A stretch of DNA of 64,000 bases. Origin: Nemophila menziesii (taxonomy: Eukaryota > Streptophyta > Magnoliopsida > Boraginales > Hydrophyllaceae). Within the stretch, counting starts at the first letter, position 1. Each line of letters begins with the position of its first letter. Both the position numbers and the translations under genes were made by a program. Below, piece by piece: positions 22,105 through 33,019 of the stretch. The notes under the pieces are model-generated. The model searched no databases, was not told where the DNA came from, and was given only the letters and a program-made list of their open reading frames with translations. The stretch covers positions 5,674,544 through 5,738,543 of the forward strand of contig JARWIR010000042.1 in NCBI GenBank assembly GCA_029959085.1. The letters run 5' to 3'.

Positions 22105-23283
22105 CGAAAGTCCTAGAGTTAGGCTCTCATACTAGCATATTATCAAACATATAAAGTGCGGAAAGTAAATAGAGTAGGGATAGAAAGATACACACGATTT
22201 ATAGTGGTTCGGTTTCCCTACATCCACTACCTAAGGAAGCCTCCTTAGGATTTCAAGCTTTTCACTAAGCTCCCGTGTCTCTCTTAACCGGGTCGAGAAC
22301 ACAATAACCCTTACAACCTCTTCGATAACACGAAGGACAACCTCTTCGAAACCACGAAGGAAACTCTTGTGTAATCACAACACAAGGACACCGAGTATAC
22401 TCTAGATACTCAAATTCTCTCTTAACCTATCTATTACAAGAACTAGAATTAAGAGGATAAATACAAAGTGTTTAAAGGGTGAAACAACTTTGCTAATGAA
22501 CTCCTAAAGAGATGATATAACTATAAGCTTAAAACTTCTCTTGAGTAGATAATAACTTTGAAGCTTCTTGGATTAACTCCTTAATTGAGTGGATACAACA
22601 ATGTATAGCTCTTGACACCTTCTTGGATGATAACAATTAAGCCCTTTAGTGTATATGGGTTGAAGGTGTTATTGTAGCCTTGAAAGACCTTCAATTTATA
22701 GCTGCAAAATGCTCTCAACGGTCATAAGACTTGTCTCCAACGGATATATTAATATCCCCAACGGATATATTCCTTTTGTCTTCATTTTGCTGCAGGAAAC
22801 CCTAATCTGCGGTGCACCGCGGGGTTGGTCCGGTGTACCGCACCAAGCTTGCTAAATTCACTTGCTCTCTGACGGGCTAGCCCCCTTGTCCGTGGTGTAG
22901 TCCGTGGGTTGCGGTGTACCGCACAGAGACTCCGGTGCACCGCACCAAAGGTTTAAAACACCTTCTAGTGAGTATATCTTTTACTATGATGCTCGGATTA
23001 GAAAACCTTCTTCACGAGAGTTGTAGAGAATATCATTCTTATAAACTTTGTAGTTGATCACTAAAGTTAATTCTCAATGTACACAAAGATAAGGTTAAAA
23101 ATATTTGTATGAGAATTAGTTTCTTAAGATAAAACAATAAAGCTTGATCTTAATGATAAAGAATGTGCTTTTTGATGAATTAGAGTGCAAGATAGAATGT
23201 ATATAACAATAGTAATTAGCACACTAAACACAAGAGAATTTGTCACATTAAAACAATCTATTAAGGGAGACTATATACCAACA
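22105..23283 (-). repeat. 3' LTR of the LARD-like element (left copy)
   Basis: Begins CGAAAGTCC (the plus-strand TG mutated to CG) and ends CCAACA. It contains palindromic GC motifs: GCGGTGCACCGC at 22809-22820, CGGTGTACCG at 22831-22840, CGGTGTACCGC at 22912-22922 and CCGGTGCACCGC at 22932-22943. Confidence 0.88.
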
Positions 23284-23284
23284 A

Positions 23285-23298
23285 TCTCCCCCTTTTTG
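23285..23298 (-). other. Polypurine tract of the LARD-like element
   Basis: The plus strand reads TCTCCCCCTTTTTGA. The minus strand is the purine-rich TCAAAAAGGGGGAGA directly before the 3' LTR, where plus-strand DNA synthesis would be primed. Confidence 0.8.
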
Positions 23299-25437
23299 AT
23301 GATGACAAATCCTTCACTAAAACACCTTAGGAATGATATGAAAATATAAGCTCTTATGAAATTTAGCTCCCCCTCACAATAAGCATTTAAGTAAAAATGA
23401 ATATAAGATATGAAATGCATTTGTGAGTATTAAAAAGTGCAGTTTTGAAAGTTTTAGTGCACATATTTCTCCCCCTTTGTCTTCATAAAAAAGACGGGAT
23501 AATAAAATAATATCAAGCAACTAAACATAGAAGAGCTAAAACTCAAGTGAATAGATTTTAAACAACGATTTTAAGGAGTGCAAGAGTTTAGAGTGATTAA
23601 AACAATTTAAGATGGAGATGCACAAAGATCGACAATTGTAAAGCAAGAATCAATATGAAACAATGAGATAAGGGATAGAGACATTTTACCAACTTCTTGA
23701 TTGATAGGTTTTCATCTTATAAGCTTTCTAACAACACAAACGATTAGTGCAATTATAAGATAAACGATTAGTACAAACGATTAACCAAGCATTTGAGTTT
23801 TCAAAGATAATTTAAGAAAAACTCCCCCTCACAAAATGCATAGAGTGTTTGTTTCAATTTTGAAAAAGTTTGACCAATAATTTCTCCCCTTTTTACCAAT
23901 AACAATATTTGAACCGATTTTAAGAAATCAAGGGGTAAAATTTAATCTTTGAAATGTATAGGGGTCAATATGCATTTTTCAAAAGTTTAGGGACTAAATG
24001 CAATTTTAAAAAAACATCAAGGACCTAAGTATAACTTTCTCAAGACAATAGGGACCTAGGTCTAATTTTCAAGCAAAATGCAACTTGTTCCTAATTAAAG
24101 GGACCTCAAATAAATATTTTGAACCAATAAGGACCACAATGCAAAATAAAACACTAAACCCCGAATCGCGGTGTACCGGACCATTGCTGCGGTGCACCAC
24201 ACTAAAGCTCGACTAAAAGGTGTAAGAGGAGAGAATAGAAAATAGGCAATTTGCATAAACACCCAAAACTAATTCGAAAACTCCCCAATAGTTTAGAAAT
24301 ATTTTAAAACTACTAAAAATGCTTTTGTTTTGAAAAGATACAACAAGAAAATCCCGAAAACAAATAAAACGATTTATTTCACAAATACCCCTATATATTC
24401 TAAAAAATACGAAAAGACCCAAAATCAAAGTTAAGCAATTTTAAGTATGAAAAGGTCAAGTCATACAAGATATTTGCACAATAGGGAATAAACCATATAA
24501 GCACATAATGAAGCACAACATATAGATAGTAAGGCTAAACAATTTCATGCAAATGAGTTAATGACCAATGATGGATTAATTCCCCATAATTCTATGCATA
24601 AAAACAATTTTGAAATGCTATGGGAAATTCAAAAGATTATCGGAAAAATATTTTGAAAAGCAATTTCTTTAAAACTCACCCTTACTAAAAGACGTATGAG
24701 AATGCAAATTTGTGTTCAAAGATAAATAAAGATTTGAAAGTGTAAACTAATATCTTTGATCTTTCTCCCCTTTTGTCAACGATAAAAAGAATCAATAGGC
24801 ACTTTTGAAAGTTATAAAAACTTGTAAGAATAAAAAGTGCAATTTATAATCATTGAGGGACTAAAAAGCAATTTCATATAGTAGGGACTAAAAATGCAAT
24901 TTTTCAAAAATATGAACTAAAATGGCAAATTTTATATGTGAAAGATTATGAAGTCCAAACTATGACACTATGGAGAGTTTAATAAATATGAGGGGTCAAA
25001 GTGCAGTTTTAAAAATTTTGGGGACTAAAATGCAATTACCAAAATTCTAAGAGCTAAAGTGCAAAAACATCATTCATGAGAATTAGATGCAATATCACTA
25101 ATAACATTAAAACAATGATTAGTATCACAAGATAATATCCAAAGATAAAACATGATAACAACAAACACAACTAATCAAATCACAACCAAAACATAATTAT
25201 AAACACAAGCCATAAGAAGGAATGCAAAAAAATATACGAGATAAAGAAAAGAAATCACCGGATTTTCCTTTTTCGAGATTTGAGTGTTCTTTTGTATATT
25301 AATTCTTCCATTTGTTTCCTCCAAGCAAAGTAACGATCACCTACAAAGAGTGGAGGTTGTGTAGAAAACAACTCTTCCAAAAGATTAAATTCCAAATCGT
25401 TTTCTCTACTAACGGTTAAGCTATTCACGTAGAGTTA
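23299..25437 (-). repeat. Interior of LARD-like element with diffuse short repeats
   Basis: AT-rich and non-coding. It contains many degenerate copies of a block like GGGACTAAAATGCAATTTT on the plus strand, for example near 23945, 23988, 24030, 24881, 24995 and 25018, irregularly spaced in two clusters (23930-24150 and 24840-25060). Several CTCCCCCT/CTCCCC tracts also recur. No protein is recognisable. A further CGGTGTACCG motif lies at about 24170-24180. Confidence 0.65.
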
Positions 25438-25450
25438 GGCTCTGATACCA
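25438..25450 (-). other. PBS of LARD-like element (initiator Met tRNA)
   Basis: The minus strand reads TGGTATCAGAGCC, 2 bp from the end of the LTR at 25453. It is the standard complement of plant initiator methionine tRNA. Confidence 0.9.
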
Positions 25451-25452
25451 AT

Positions 25453-26631
25453 TGAAAGTCCTAGAGTTAGGCTCTCATACTAGCATATTATCAAACATAT
25501 AAAGTGCGGAAAGTAAATAGAGTAGGGATAGAAAGATACACACGATTTATAGTGGTTCGGTTTCCCTACATCTACTACCTAAGGAAGCCTCCTTGGGATT
25601 TCAAGCTTTTCACTAAGCTCCCGTGTCTTTCTTAACCGGGTCGAGAACACAATAACCCTTACAACCTCTTCGATAACACGAAGGACAACCTCTTCGAAAC
25701 CACGAAGGAAACTCTTGTGTAATCACAACACAAGGACACCGAGTATACTCCTGATACTCAATTTCTCTCTTAACCTATCTATTACAAGAACTAGAATTAA
25801 GAGGATAAATACAAAGTGTTTAAAGGGTGAAACAACTTTGCTAATGAACTCCTAAAGAGATGATATAACTATAAGCTTAAAACTTCTCTTGAGTAGATAA
25901 TAACTTTGAAGCTTCTTGGATTAACTCCTTAATTGAGTGGATACAACAATGTATAGCTCTTGACACCTTCTTGGATGATAACAATTAAGCCCTTTAGTGT
26001 ATATGGGTTGAAGGTGTTATTGTAGCCTTGAAAGACCTTCAATTTATAGCTGCAAAATGCTCCCAACGGTCATAAAACTTGTCTCCAACGGATATATTAA
26101 TATCCCAAACGGATATATTCCTTTTGTCTTCATTTTGCTGCAGGAAACCCTAATCTGCTGTGCACCGCGGGGTTGGTCCGGTGTACCGCACCAAGCTTGC
26201 TCAATTCACTTGCTCTCTGACGGGCTAGCCCCCTGGTCCGTGGTGTAGTCCGTGGGTTGCGGTGTACCGCACAGAGACTCCGGTGCACCGCACCAAAGGT
26301 TTAAAACACCTTCTAGTGAGTATATCTTTTACTATGATGCTCGTATTAGAAAACCTTCTTCACGAGAGTTGTAGAGAACATCATTCTTATAAACTTTGTA
26401 GTTGATCACTAAAGCTAATTCTCAATGTACACAAAGACAAGGTTAAAACTATTTGTATGAGAATTAGTTTCTTAAGATAAAACAATAAAGCTTGATCTAA
26501 ATGATAAAGAATGTGCTTTTTGATGAATTAGAGTGCAAGATAGAATGTATATAACAATAGTAATTAGCACACTAAACACAAGAGGATTTGTCACATTAAA
26601 ACAACCTATTAAGGGAGGCTATATGCCAACA
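25453..26631 (-). repeat. 5' LTR of the LARD-like element (right copy)
   Basis: 1,179 bp, TGAAAGTCC..CCAACA on the plus strand, same length as the left copy. It carries the same palindromic GC motifs at 26158-26295, with small differences (the first reads CTGTGCACCGC). Confidence 0.9.
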
Positions 26632-26636
26632 GTATG

Positions 26637-27854
26637 TTTTTGAATGGTGTCACAAATATCTTGAGTATGCATGTATGAAAGCGGGGAGTAAAAGATAGGG
26701 AAGGTTAATAAGCAACGCGTATGAAGTGTCAAGTTGGAACGTAGGGAGAGTTAATTGGTCTATAGAACGTGAGGTTTGAAATTAGTTGAAAACCCGCTTG
26801 TCTATGAACGAAAAGTGAGAAAGTAACGAAATCTGGTAGTTAGAAAAGTGAATAAGGCAGTGTCTTCATATTGAAGCCACTTGAAGCCTTTTTAGCTTTC
26901 TCACCGTTTAATTTTATAATTATTATTATCCGTCTTAGCCCCTCTGAGCCTTTCTAAAGCCTTTTATTAGCCACATTATAAGTCATACCTCTTATTTATA
27001 GGACTTATCCATATGACTGCACTCGAATCGCATAACATGAGACAAGTTGTTTTAGAGCTTGAGTTTTGGGTGGTGGGTTTCATCATTGGGAAACATTGTA
27101 ATTGTGATATTATTGATGATGTGAAGTTTATTATTGTACACTGGGGTAAAAGTGAATGAAAAAAGTATTGAAAAAGGAAAAAATTATTATGAGAAAAAGT
27201 AGCATGATATATCACATTAAAAAGAGAGTCATGGCTATCTATCCAAAAATAAAAAAAGAAATATGAAAAAGATTAAAAAAGATTTGGACTAACAAAGTGG
27301 AATTTATTATGTGATCATCATAAAAGGGTTTATTTGGGTTATTTGGGGATGCAAATAAAAGCATCAAAATTTGGATTGAGTGAGAATATCTTCTAGTGAA
27401 ACTCAAGATTTAGGGCGATTCGTTGATGGAATGTGAGGAGAGAGCCAAAAGCTCACTTAGTTTTCATTATCCAAATATATCATACCATCCCTAAGCCACA
27501 TTATAGCCATAAAGACCTTAGGATTTCTAGCTACTTGGTGGATGAACAATGGAACAATTAGGGCATAGGTGAGTGGACCATTGGATACTATATTAGGAAC
27601 TATGATTACCCTATAGCCATTAACAGGAACTGAGTCGAAGACGTCTCTTTCTGGCATTGCGAAATTAATCTTGACTTGAATTTATGGAATGTTGATTATG
27701 TGTATATTAGGCATACGTGTGCAATACTTCTTTAGAATTACTACATGAGACAATTTAGATATTTTTTTCTAGGATCATTTATTGTTTTCTATACTTTTTC
27801 TTGTTCTTGTTCTTCTATATTTATTATTTGACTACCCTACTGTTTTTATCTTTA
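26637..27854 (+). other. 3' untranslated region of element A
   Basis: Non-coding. It shares blocks with the tails of B, C and D: CATATGAC..GCACTCGAATC (near 27011), GAGCTTGAGTTTTGGGTGGTGGG (27055-27077) and GTGAGGAGAGAGCCAAAAGCTCAC (27433-27456), which can fold on GAGC/GCTC. A minus-strand frame at 26976-27215 overlaps the same region but has no supported function. Confidence 0.65.
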
Positions 27855-27889
27855 TTGTATCGGGACGATACAACTTTGAGTTGGGGGGT
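27855..27889 (+). promoter_or_regulatory. PPT-proximal hairpin and polypurine tract of element A
   Basis: TTGTATCG-GGA-CGATACAA forms a perfect 8-bp stem (27855-27873). It is followed by TTTGAGTTGGGGGG, the polypurine-like tract just before the 3' LTR at 27892. In B and C the stem is CTTTGTCG/CGACAAAG: three base pairs differ, each by a matched double change. Confidence 0.82.
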
Positions 27890-27891
27890 CT

Positions 27892-29411
27892 TGATGTCTC
27901 CCTATATGTGATATAATATTCTAGGTTGGAGACATTATTTTAGGTGTATTTGAGTAATTAATTATATATTTTTATTCATATTCTGATAAATTCCTAGTTC
28001 TTGTCTTGATTTAATGATTAATTATTTATAGAACATATTGGGTTTAATTGTTTGTTTAGTGTGAAACTTTAAAGATATATGGAAATTAATTAGATTCTAA
28101 ATCAATTATGAAGATATAAGGAAAGAAGATATGGATGAAAATTGGAGATAAAATAGGAAAAGAAAAGTTGCCAAGTAAATCTAAAATTATATAGCCACGT
28201 CCACTAGAGTAAATATAACTTAAACTCTGCTGGTAATCTGGAGTATTAAATCAAAAAATAAAGTGTATATCTTTTCGACGCGGTCGTTTCGATATAAAGC
28301 AGGCGAAAATCGGAGCAATAACGAGTGAGGTACGACCAAAACAAGACACCAGCCGTTTTTCCCTTCTCCTATATTTTAGGAAACGAATTTGATTTGGAAA
28401 AGAGTCCAATTACTTGCCTTCTACTCCAAGATTTCGACCTAGGGTTTGGAAAACCCTATAAATACACCCTTTTTTCATTAGAAACACATCCTTGGTCAGC
28501 CTTTAAGGAAGAGGAAGCTTACAACAAGAGAAGAGAAGATCAGAAGGAGTTGGACAACAAACCATGCCTTCCCAATCCTTCAAAACTGTAATTGTTTTCT
28601 TTTTTCTTTCTCTAGAATGAACTAATTCTATTTTAGCTTGAGATCAGCATACGGGTATGAACCTTAGACTATTTTTACATCTATTTTAATTTGGGATGTT
28701 CGCATTTAAATTTATATTAGTATTTTATTCCCTATTTATATGCTTTGATTCATTGTCTGTAGTTCTTACGGTGGACAACGTATAGGATTACAATAGTAGT
28801 TAGATGGTCACCCGGAAGGGATGTCTAATTATTGAAACATCACATAAACGTCTAGTGTGCGGTAGTAATCTAGAAGGGCTTGCCTAACTAGATAGTCATT
28901 AGGGTTTGAGATTTAATCACCGATCATTATGCAGGGTCCCCTTACCCCAAGTCCCTTGGTAATTGTTAGGTCGCCTCTTAAGTCCACCCGGAAGGGGTTT
29001 AGGAGGAATATAGAATCATGGGCTATTGCATATCACACAATTCTCCCTTACACGATTAGAATAAACAAGACTAGTGGGGGTTATTTGCTATATCTCGGGC
29101 TAAACTCTCATACTATCTTTCTTTCATTTATTTAATTTCTTTATTTATTTTATTTACTTAATTAATTCTCTAAAAATCAAACAAATATTTATAAGTCTTT
29201 TACTTTCTTGCGTATTATTATTTTAGCTTTAGTATTTGCACTTTATCATTGCATAAGTTCTTCCTAACTTTCGTAGTCTCTGAGGAACGAATTCTGTTTA
29301 TCATTAAAACTTGCATACGACATGTGATACTTGCAGTGAGTAACGTGTTTAGACTAGGGTGTTAGTTGCATATTTTATAACCATATTTTTATCACACCTT
29401 AGCCGACACCA
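27892..29411 (+). repeat. 3' LTR of element A
   Basis: 1,520 bp, TGATGTCTCC..GACACCA, with TATAAATA at 28457-28464. It is clearly more diverged from its partner than the LTR pairs of C and D. Confidence 0.92.
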
Positions 29412-29416
29412 TTCAC

Positions 29417-29592
29417 GTTTATAGAGATAGGAAAATCAGTGCGCAAATTATATGGAGAAATTGGGAGCAAACTTAGAGGGCGATACGGTATATTATAGTA
29501 CACTTCCTGAGGGACTGCGGAAATTAATCACAAGGGATAAATACGAATGGACTACTCCTAGAACTATCTTGTGCACTCATTCGGGAGTTTAG
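29417..29592 (+). pseudogene. LINE ORF2 fragment (RNase H C-terminus), 3' half, split by element A
   Basis: The sequence resumes where 13623 stopped: VYRDRK, then in another frame KLGANLEGDTVYYS, LPEGLRKLITRDKYEW and a TAG at 29590-29592. It is the C-terminal end of the LINE ORF2 RNase H. One frameshift lies near 29445. The continuity across element A supports the 5-bp target duplication. Confidence 0.75.
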
Positions 29593-29689
29593 TAAGTCTG
29601 TTAGGATTTACTGGTCTTGTTAAGGCCTTAGATGTATAGAAAAAATAAATTTGTGCAAACCTAGATCTTATATGCATTTGTAACAAGAA

Positions 29690-29757
29690 TATTATTTCTG
29701 TTTTCTTTATTGATATTTTAAAAGTTGTGGACTCTTGTGAGGCAAAGACCACACGTA
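29690..29757 (+). pseudogene. Small LINE fragment related to 2966-3016
   Basis: The block ATTTTAAAAGTTGTGGACTCTTGTGAGGCAAAGACC closely resembles ATTTCTAAAATTGTGGACTC..GAGGCAGAGGCT at 2980-3013, part of the LINE RNase H tail. It is too short to code for anything. Confidence 0.5.
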
Positions 29758-30030
29758 AGGCTTATAGTCTAAGTTTCGATAGGGATAAACTACCAATTGA
29801 GTCTTGATAAGAATTTAGTATTAGAGACAGCTTATGGCATATAGGAATCTTGTTGTAAGATTTTTTTCAAAGAGGTCACACAAATACTAAAATACTAAAA
29901 TACATTTAGATAAAAAAATTACAATAGGTTAAAAAGCAAGCGGGTAAAATTTATATAAAAAGAATAATAAGGGGACCACCGAATCACTGTGTATCACTAT
30001 TCATTTCCGGCAAATTTCATCGACCACCAC

Positions 30031-30170
30031 CGGAAATTCTCTGAGTATCGGAAAATTCTCTGAATATCCGAAAAATTATCTGGGTAACGGAAAAAATCTC
30101 TAAGTATTGTAAAAGATTCACGGGGTAATATAAAAATTCTCTAAGTATCGAAAAATTCACTGAATATACT
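30031..30170. repeat. Degenerate minisatellite, about 20-bp unit
   Basis: Seven imperfect units of the form CGGAAAATTCTCTGAGTAT in tandem, with lengths of 18 to 21 bp. The drift between units indicates an old array. Confidence 0.75.
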
Positions 30171-31047
30171 CAAGGAAGAACACCGAATACTCAACGAAGA
30201 CACTAAGTACATAGGAAAAACACTGATTGTTCTAAAAAAAATACTAAGTAATGCAAAAAAAAAAACATACAAAATTATTTATATTATCAAAGAGATAATA
30301 TTATAACGAAATTAGCAAAACTAATTAAAAAAAAAGTACAAGTTCATTTGTTTACCAGGAAAAGGAAAAGAAATAAATTTATTTATTTGAGAGTCTCCCT
30401 TCCTCCTCTTTACCCATTTTGAGTTGTTGTTGAATTTGTGTATACTAAAAGCGTAAGCAAAGGCTATGAAACAGTTGGAAGTTTGACAAAAAAGAAAGAG
30501 TGTGTATTATAGCATCTTGTTTGTACTGAAGCAGCTGGAGGTTGGACAAAAATATTGGAAGAGTTTTATCAAGTGGATACGTGAACAACCCATTTCATGA
30601 ATGTATAGTTGAACAAAAAGCTTCCTCACGCTAAGCTTTAGCCACGTACCAACTCGAGCTTGAACAAAGCTGGAAGTTTGAGAAGCTTCCTCACCCATGG
30701 CTGCAAACAGATCCCAAGCTTATTCACGAACACGAAGGTTGTTGGAATTAAAGCTTCCTTACCCATGGTCACTGAAGCTTCTCGTTTGCTTGGGTTTACA
30801 AGAATCTCCATGGTTGAGAAAAATAATAAATACAGAGGAGAGAGAGAGTGAGAGAGAGAGAGAAAAATCGGGGAAGCTTAGTAAAAAAGAGAATCAGAGA
30901 TTTTAAGTTTTTGGGTAATTATATAAAATTATTTTAAGGATATAATATGTAGTGAGAAAAAAGACTATAGTATAAAATTTTGTTAGATGAATTTTGTAAG
31001 AAGGTTAAATTAGTGAGGTTTGGTTGGTTCATGGCGGGGGGAGGGGG

Positions 31048-31184
31048 TGTCTTCTAGACCTGTTTGATCAAAATCTCAATAACTTATTTTAAGGTATCGA
31101 AAAGAAGACACGACATCTTTAGAAAAGTAGAGGGTCCGGGAAAAATGGCGGAGCAGTTCAAAGATAGTGGAGCCTATTGGAGAA
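31048..31184 (+). mobile_element. LTR-family fragment, copy 2, left part
   Basis: Follows a G-rich tract (GGCGGGGGGAGGGGG) and starts TGTCTTCTAGACC, a layout like a polypurine tract plus LTR start. From about 31100 it matches copy 1 (6080-6150), including GGTCCGGGAAA and CAAAGATAGTG. It is interrupted at 31185 by a Mutator-like element. The exact left boundary is uncertain. Confidence 0.5.
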
Positions 31185-32797
31185 GGGGGAATTATAATAT
31201 AAAGCCCCACAACATGTAGATTAACAAAATAAAGCCTACCCAATTTCCCCCTCTAATTACTAGTTGGACCCTAATTAGAACCCAGTTAAAAGACCCAAAA
31301 GCCCCTCCCCTCTATACCTATTGTGAACCAAAAAAACAAAAACAAAAAGCTAATAGGGAATTTTGTTTCTGAAAACCCTACCTCTCTCTACCCCCTCTCT
31401 CTCTCTCCCACCTTCCCACCAATGGCCACCCCCACCGATAGCCACCAACCGCCCCCTCGATGCCCTCCTTCACCACTGCACTGCACTGCACCACCACTGC
31501 ACGGGACACCACCACTGCACTGCACCACCACTGATGCGAGATCTCCCCACTGCTCCACCACTGCACTGCACCACCACGCCGCTGCACCACTGCTGCGAGA
31601 AGAGATCAAGCCACCACTGCTGCGAGAATAGATCAAGCCACCACGAGAAGCTCTGAGACACCATCTTCTCTGCGAGCAAGCTTTCGCCATGCTGCTGCTT
31701 CAGATACACCACCAAGCTTTCGCCGGAGCATCACCACAGTCATCATGAACCAGATCCAGCACCACCATCAACCCTGCGAAGCTCTAGCACCACCATCTTC
31801 TCTGCGAAGCTTCTTCTCCGCTGCATCACTCCTCCAGCACTGCTTCAGGACCACCACCGCCAGATCCACACCGCTGCACTACTTCAGCACCAGCACCACC
31901 AGATCCACGCTCCAGCACCACCATCGATCCACGCTCCAGCACCACCATCGAAGCCAGCTTCTGCACAACGAAAACCTCCGCCTCCCACCATTGCTGCACC
32001 TCCCATTGCTGGTTCACTGGACCTTCTCCACCATTGTTGCATCCGATCTGGTTCGCCGGAGCTTCGATTTTTTTTTTAAAACTTGATTGTGAGGCTTGGG
32101 TCGAGACCTACTCGGTCCAGACCTAATGTGCTGGAATCGTGAGTCTGGTCCAGACTTGATGGGCTAAAAACTAACTTTTTTTTTTGGGTTTTGTTTTCTT
32201 TTTGTGTCAATTTTATTTTCTGATAAAAAACTGTTTTATTGGGCTATAACTTGTATTGTCCAGCCCCATTTGGGCTGTTGTCTGTTTTTTTTGTATTTTA
32301 AAAAACTAGTCCAGCTATATTGGTCCAGACACCTTGGTCTAGCCATTCGGGTTTATACGTTGTGGGCTGAACACTGTGGTTTGTGACATGAATAATGACT
32401 GGGAAAAATATCAAAAACAAGGACAAAATGGGCTTGTGTACACCCCCTTGGACAAAAACTTGGAGAATACCGACTAATTGGATATATAAAGAAAAATGAA
32501 TTGGAACTAAAACACCTAAAAACGTTTAATAAGAACAGGTCTGTACGAAATGGTCTGGACAATGTTGGTACGTACCTACGCATATGTATCGGAAAAAAGT
32601 ACCAGTTAAGTGAAAAAAATAAAAATTTAGAAAAAAAATGAATAAAAAAAACGAAAAAGGAAATAAAAAAATGAAAAGGGTATTGTTGTAAAAGTGAATA
32701 GTGTTTTGAACTAGTTAGGCTTTAAATAGAACTATTATGGGGTTGGGCTTTAAATCCTAAGAAAGATGGGATTTAGGCCTCAATTTGTAGATTCCTC
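31185..32797. mobile_element. Mutator-like non-autonomous element, possible Pack-MULE
   Basis: 1,613 bp bounded by the 9-bp direct repeat ATTGGAGAA (31176-31184 and 32798-32806); a 9-bp duplication is typical of Mutator. The ends are weak inverted repeats (GGGGGAATTATAA.. and, read inward, GAGGAATCTACAA..). The interior is unlike its surroundings: CT-rich leader-like sequence (31365-31410), then a GC-rich, CACCAC/TGCACTG-rich stretch. Its plus-strand frames are 31411-31631 (starting MATPTDSHQPPPRCPPS) and 31745-32086 (His/Ser/Thr-rich). Captured host sequence would explain this. No transposase is present. From 32090 on, GGTCCAGAC recurs several times. Confidence 0.6.
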
Positions 32798-32806
32798 ATT
32801 GGAGAA

Positions 32807-33019
32807 AGATAAGCAAATGGTAACCCAAGAGATATTAGTATAAATAAAGTTATTGTAATCTAGTACCGATCATGTAATCACAAGGTAAAATATAAGCCAA
32901 ATCATTAATAGAGTTCATATTTTTACTAATTGTTTTACCTAATCATTCAATCAACTTCTTACTTTCAATCCAACACTTCACTTAAAACACATTATTTATC
33001 TCACATCAAACCCTTTTAC
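32807..33019 (+). mobile_element. LTR-family fragment, copy 2, middle part
   Basis: Continues the LTR after the Mutator-like element: ATCATGTAATCACAAGGTAAAATATAAG and TTCAATCAACTTCTTACTTTC..CACTTCACTTAAAACAC. These match copy 1 at 6218-6256 and 12990-13060. In this copy the point near 32,912 is the intact target site of the minus-strand LINE. Confidence 0.6.

Larger units (their letters stand above)
22105..26631 (-). mobile_element. Non-coding LTR retrotransposon (LARD-like), nested in element A
   Basis: A 4,527-bp element with two 1,179-bp LTRs and a 2.2-kb interior with no useful reading frame. Target duplication GTATG at 22100-22104 and 26632-26636. Orientation comes from the PBS TGGTATCAGAGCC (minus strand, 25450-25438, complement of initiator Met tRNA) beside the right LTR. 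A polypurine tract AAAAAGGGGGAGA (minus strand) lies beside the left LTR and agrees. The LTRs differ at about 23 sites by eye (about 98% identity). A Met-tRNA PBS is typical of Copia-type elements, but no protein remains to prove the superfamily. Confidence 0.88.
13629..29411 (+). mobile_element. Athila-type LTR retrotransposon A (Ty3/gypsy), degenerate
   Basis: A 15.8-kb element with TG..CA LTRs (13629-15156 and 27892-29411), a PBS, gag, protease, RT, RNase H, integrase, a short ORF3 and a long 3' untranslated region. A nested 4.5-kb LARD-like element occupies 22105-26631. Flanks are TTCAT (13624-13628) and TTCAC (29412-29416), a 5-bp duplication with one change. Near the start, the two LTRs differ at roughly one base in ten by eye, so A is the oldest Athila copy in the window. 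All genes are broken and catalytic residues are mutated. Confidence 0.9.
29593..31046. other. Non-coding stretch with repeat fragments
   Basis: No gene recognised. A short LINE-like piece lies at 29690-29757, a minisatellite at 30031-30170, and three or four imperfect copies of an AAGCTTCCTYACCCATGG block at 30615-30780. GA-rich simple sequence at 30835-30865 is followed by AT-rich DNA ending in a G-rich tract (31034-31047). Confidence 0.55.

Noticed and set aside
25438..25450. tRNA-like sequence GGCTCTGATACCA
   Set aside because: This is the PBS of the LARD-like element, not a tRNA gene. No cloverleaf surrounds it.
31378..31715. Overlapping Trp/Val/Gly-rich frames on the minus strand
   Set aside because: They arise from the CACCAC/GTGGTG low-complexity sequence and lack any domain.
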